Assembly (NCBI GenBank): GCA_937896265.1
Contig: CALBMD010000507.1
Span: 1-15,689 of the forward strand
Reading direction: 5' to 3'
Length of the DNA: 15,689 bases
Source of the DNA: an uncultured Pseudomonadota bacterium
GTDB lineage: Bacteria; Bdellovibrionota_B; Oligoflexia; Oligoflexales; Bog-1112
Of this stretch, positions 13,673-15,689 are shown in pieces. Each line of letters opens with the position of its first letter. Positions within the stretch are counted from its first letter, which is position 1. Made by a program: the position numbers and the translations under genes. The notes beneath the pieces are model-generated. The model saw only the letters and a list, made by a program, of their open reading frames with translations. It did not search any database and was not told where the DNA came from.

Positions 13673-14998
13673 TTGCTATGCAAAATCATAGGAAAAACAA
13701 AGGAGACTAGTGAAATTTCCAATCTAATTACAACTCTTGTTACGCTCTTTATCTTAACCTGTAAACCGGCCTTTGCTTCGCAAGAAAGCCTCATCCAAAG
13801 CCTTGGTTTTCATCCAACAAACGTTTCTTTCCAAGACTTCTCCCTAAAAGACCGGCAGGGGCAGCTTTATGATATTAGCAAAGAACAAAGCCCTTGGATC
13901 CTTCTTACGTTTTGGGCAAGTTGGTGTGGCCCCTGCAAGATGGAACTGCCAGCTCTTGAAAATCTGCATCAGACTTTTAAGGATAAGGGATTAAAAATTG
14001 TTGCTATCTCAGTCGATGAGAATTCTAGTGCTCTGGCAGCCTTTTTGTCGAATAAGAACCTAACCTATACTATTTTGCATGATCAAAGCGCTCAAATTTC
14101 AAGCCGGTATCAAGCTTTTTCAATTCCAACCAGCTACCTGATCAGTCCTAACCGCCAAATCGTAGGTGCTGCTCAAGGCTTCCATCAGTGGCCGATGGCC
14201 AGTGTTGCTCAACTCCTGGAAGTAGACCCCAAGGATCTACCAGCACAAGATCATGTGGCAGCTGCACCAACAAGTAAACCTCCCACTGATTTACCTCCTC
14301 CAAGCCTTGAGTTGGAATTTGGCCAAACTGAGCTCGAAGTAGGAGAAAATCATGAATTTAAAATTCGCGTCCATGTCCCTGGTGATCTCAGGCAATACCT
14401 GCTTAAATCACCTCGAATTACCTTACCAACTGAAGTCACACGAGGTGAAATCGCTCTTGCTAGCCAAAGCAAAAATGGCATAGCTGAGCTCATCTACTCC
14501 TTCCCTATTATGGTGCAAAAAGAGGGAAAGTACTTCATCGGTCCGGTTGAGCTCGCTTATGAATCACGCGCAGGCTCAGGTGAGCAAATTACTCGCTTTC
14601 CTGGCGCCGAGATTGCCTTTGTTTCCCACCAAGCCTTATTTAACCCCAAGCTTATTTTACCAATATGTGGCCTCTTGCTTTTTTTTCTCCTAACCTTAAG
14701 TTTCTTTCATAAACGACGCGTTAACTTACGTCATAAGTGGACAAACCAGCAGAGGCAAACAGACAAGGAGTTGATACGAGAGAAGTTTCATGACATCCAG
14801 AAACAAAGACTAGCTGGTAGATACCATGAGTATAGTGACGGGCTTTTGACATTATTGTGCGAGCTTGACCCTAACCAGCGGGATACGCTAGCTAAACTTA
14901 GCGAGGAGGTTCGTTATGGCCATAAGTTACCCAACGAAAGCCAATTACATGGTTTTGAGCGACAAATTGAACAGCTTCTTTCTATCTCTACTCATTAA
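13673..14998 (+). CDS. TlpA-like thioredoxin fused to a BatD-like membrane protein
   Basis: A signal peptide (hydrophobic 19-29, ending KPAFA at 35) leads into a periplasmic TlpA/AhpC-type thioredoxin domain at about 50-185. It has the redox motif WCGPC at 84-88, LKIVAISVDEN at 107-117 and the cis-proline in SIPTSYL (Pro152). After a Pro-rich linker (203-210) comes a beta-rich region at 211-318 (LELEFGQTELEVGENHEFKI and on), like an oxygen-tolerance BatD domain. A transmembrane segment (327-345) and a cytoplasmic helical domain (367-437) follow, as in BatD. The catalytic cysteines are intact, so it probably exchanges disulfides in the periplasm. moxR starts 17 bases after its stop. The start is uncertain. 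TTG 13673 is the only standard in-frame codon but lacks a ribosome-binding site. AAGGAG (13700-13705) instead points to GTG 13710, which is one base out of frame, or to a rare ATT at 13715. One extra T in the run at 13716-13718 would give a clean start MKFSNLITTL. The BatD assignment is moderate; thioredoxin is certain. Confidence 0.88.
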   Translation: MLCKIIGKTKETSEISNLITTLVTLFILTCKPAFASQESLIQSLGFHPTNVSFQDFSLKDRQGQLYDISKEQSPWILLTFWASWCGPCKMELPALENLHQTFKDKGLKIVAISVDENSSALAAFLSNKNLTYTILHDQSAQISSRYQAFSIPTSYLISPNRQIVGAAQGFHQWPMASVAQLLEVDPKDLPAQDHVAAAPTSKPPTDLPPPSLELEFGQTELEVGENHEFKIRVHVPGDLRQYLLKSPRITLPTEVTRGEIALASQSKNGIAELIYSFPIMVQKEGKYFIGPVELAYESRAGSGEQITRFPGAEIAFVSHQALFNPKLILPICGLLLFFLLTLSFFHKRRVNLRHKWTNQQRQTDKELIREKFHDIQKQRLAGRYHEYSDGLLTLLCELDPNQRDTLAKLSEEVRYGHKLPNESQLHGFERQIEQLLSISTH

Positions 14999-15015
14999 AG
15001 GATAAGGACTACACG

Positions 15016-15689
15016 ATGCACGCAAACGATTTGGCTAAAGACATTGAAAACTACTTCCCCAAGTTGGCTCGCCTTAAAGAAGAGATCAACAAGGTGCTTG
15101 TAGGGCAAAACAACCTAGTAGAAAAACTACTAATTGGCTTGTTAGCTGATGGTCATATTATTGTCGAAGGGGTACCTGGGTTAGCAAAAACAACAGCTAT
15201 AAAAGCTCTCTCTGATGCCATTGAAGCACACTTTAGCCGTATACAGTTCACTCCTGACCTTTTACCAGCAGACTTAGTAGGCACCGAAATCTATTCGCCA
15301 AAAGATGGCAACTTCACCATTAAGCATGGCCCTATCCATGCTAACTTGGTGCTCGCTGACGAGATCAACCGAGCCCCTGCCAAAGTACAAAGTGCCTTGC
15401 TTGAAGCTATGCAAGAAAAGCAAGTAACTATCGGAGAAAAAACCTTCAAACTACCTACACCTTTTTTGGTTATGGCCACCCAAAACCCTATCGAACAAGA
15501 AGGCACCTACCCGTTGCCGGAGGCCCAGCTCGACCGCTTCCTGCTCAAAGTGCTCATCGACTACCCTGAGACCCAGTTTGAGGCCTGGATCGTCAAAGCC
15601 GTGGCGTCGAAAGCCGGCGGCAGCGGCCTTTCCGCGGGCGATGTGCAGCAAGTCTGTACACCCGAAGACATCCTCAATGCGCAAGCCGA
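15016..15689 (+). CDS. moxR: MoxR-family AAA+ ATPase, partial (N-terminal 224 codons)
   Basis: The frame from ATG 15016 is open to the right edge. AAGGA (15004-15008) lies 7 bases before the start. Walker A is EGVPGLAKT at 51-59, the MoxR block LLPADLVGTEIY is at 82-93, Walker B is LVLADEINRAP at 111-121, and sensor 1 is ATQNPIEQEGTYPLPEAQLDRF at 154-175. All are intact. MoxR ATPases act as chaperones that mature or activate protein complexes, often with DUF58 and BatA/B von Willebrand-A proteins; finding it 17 bases after a BatD-like gene fits the Bat layout, with the rest of the cluster beyond the window. Codon use changes abruptly around codon 166: the first 180 bases from 15001 are about 43% G+C, while 15511-15689 is about 63%, although the reading frame and protein family continue. 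Confidence 0.95.
   Translation, partial: MHANDLAKDIENYFPKLARLKEEINKVLVGQNNLVEKLLIGLLADGHIIVEGVPGLAKTTAIKALSDAIEAHFSRIQFTPDLLPADLVGTEIYSPKDGNFTIKHGPIHANLVLADEINRAPAKVQSALLEAMQEKQVTIGEKTFKLPTPFLVMATQNPIEQEGTYPLPEAQLDRFLLKVLIDYPETQFEAWIVKAVASKAGGSGLSAGDVQQVCTPEDILNAQA

Noticed and set aside
1..15689. tRNA, rRNA, insertion sequences, prophage or attachment sites
   Set aside because: I looked for transposase or integrase motifs, long terminal inverted repeats and cloverleaf-like segments and saw none I could support.

Overview
The window is a slice of a Gram-negative chromosome: signal peptides, a periplasmic Prc-type protease, a lipoprotein-like start and a thioredoxin/BatD membrane protein all point to an outer-membrane organism. 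Samples I counted by hand are about 43-45% G+C. The mix of a short lysine-rich histone H1-like protein, a pectinacetylesterase-family secreted enzyme, PilZ/receiver-like membrane proteins and a Bat/MoxR cluster would suit a Bdellovibrionota/Oligoflexia-type bacterium. That placement is a weak inference from gene content, not something the sequence proves.

Layout. Positions 1-3971 are a minus-strand block, read from right to left: an ImmA/IrrE-like metallopeptidase with a broken HExxH motif, acetoacetate-CoA ligase (aacS), dihydroneopterin aldolase-like folB, and a compact UvrA-like ABC ATPase that runs off the left edge. Gaps are short, and folB and the uvrA-like gene overlap by ATGA. Positions 3972-4448 are a gene-free, structured leader or intergenic region with a perfect TATAAT box and an 11-bp stem. 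It is followed on the plus strand by a TTG-started histone H1-like gene built from a 54-bp tandem repeat, then a two-gene ABC exporter (permease 4806-5915, ATPase 5926-6636). A convergent minus-strand prc protease gene (6668-8815) is divergent from a plus-strand membrane-anchored pseudo-receiver/PilZ-like protein (8982-10736). That is followed by a secreted pectinacetylesterase/Notum-family hydrolase (10860-11954).

Positions 11961-12307 (minus) hold a small secreted cysteine-containing protein whose reading frame is broken by one base in an A5 run. The last block (12457 to the right edge, plus) looks like an operon: a lipoprotein-like dienelactone-hydrolase homologue that has lost its nucleophile and histidine, an 81-aa charged protein, a TlpA-thioredoxin/BatD fusion, and a MoxR AAA+ ATPase cut by the window edge.

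The most interesting points are: (1) the thioredoxin-BatD fusion beside moxR, with a pseudo-hydrolase upstream, as a possible envelope redox or quality-control system; (2) two degenerate enzymes (ImmA-like HILGH, and a DLH-like protein with Gly and Asn in place of the nucleophile and His); (3) a UvrA paralogue lacking the roughly 110 residues that normally lie between the zinc finger and the CxxCxGTRL motif; (4) an abrupt rise from about 44% to about 63% G+C inside moxR at about position 15510, which suggests recombination or a chimeric assembly; and (5) two probable one-base homopolymer indels that could be real or could be sequencing errors.
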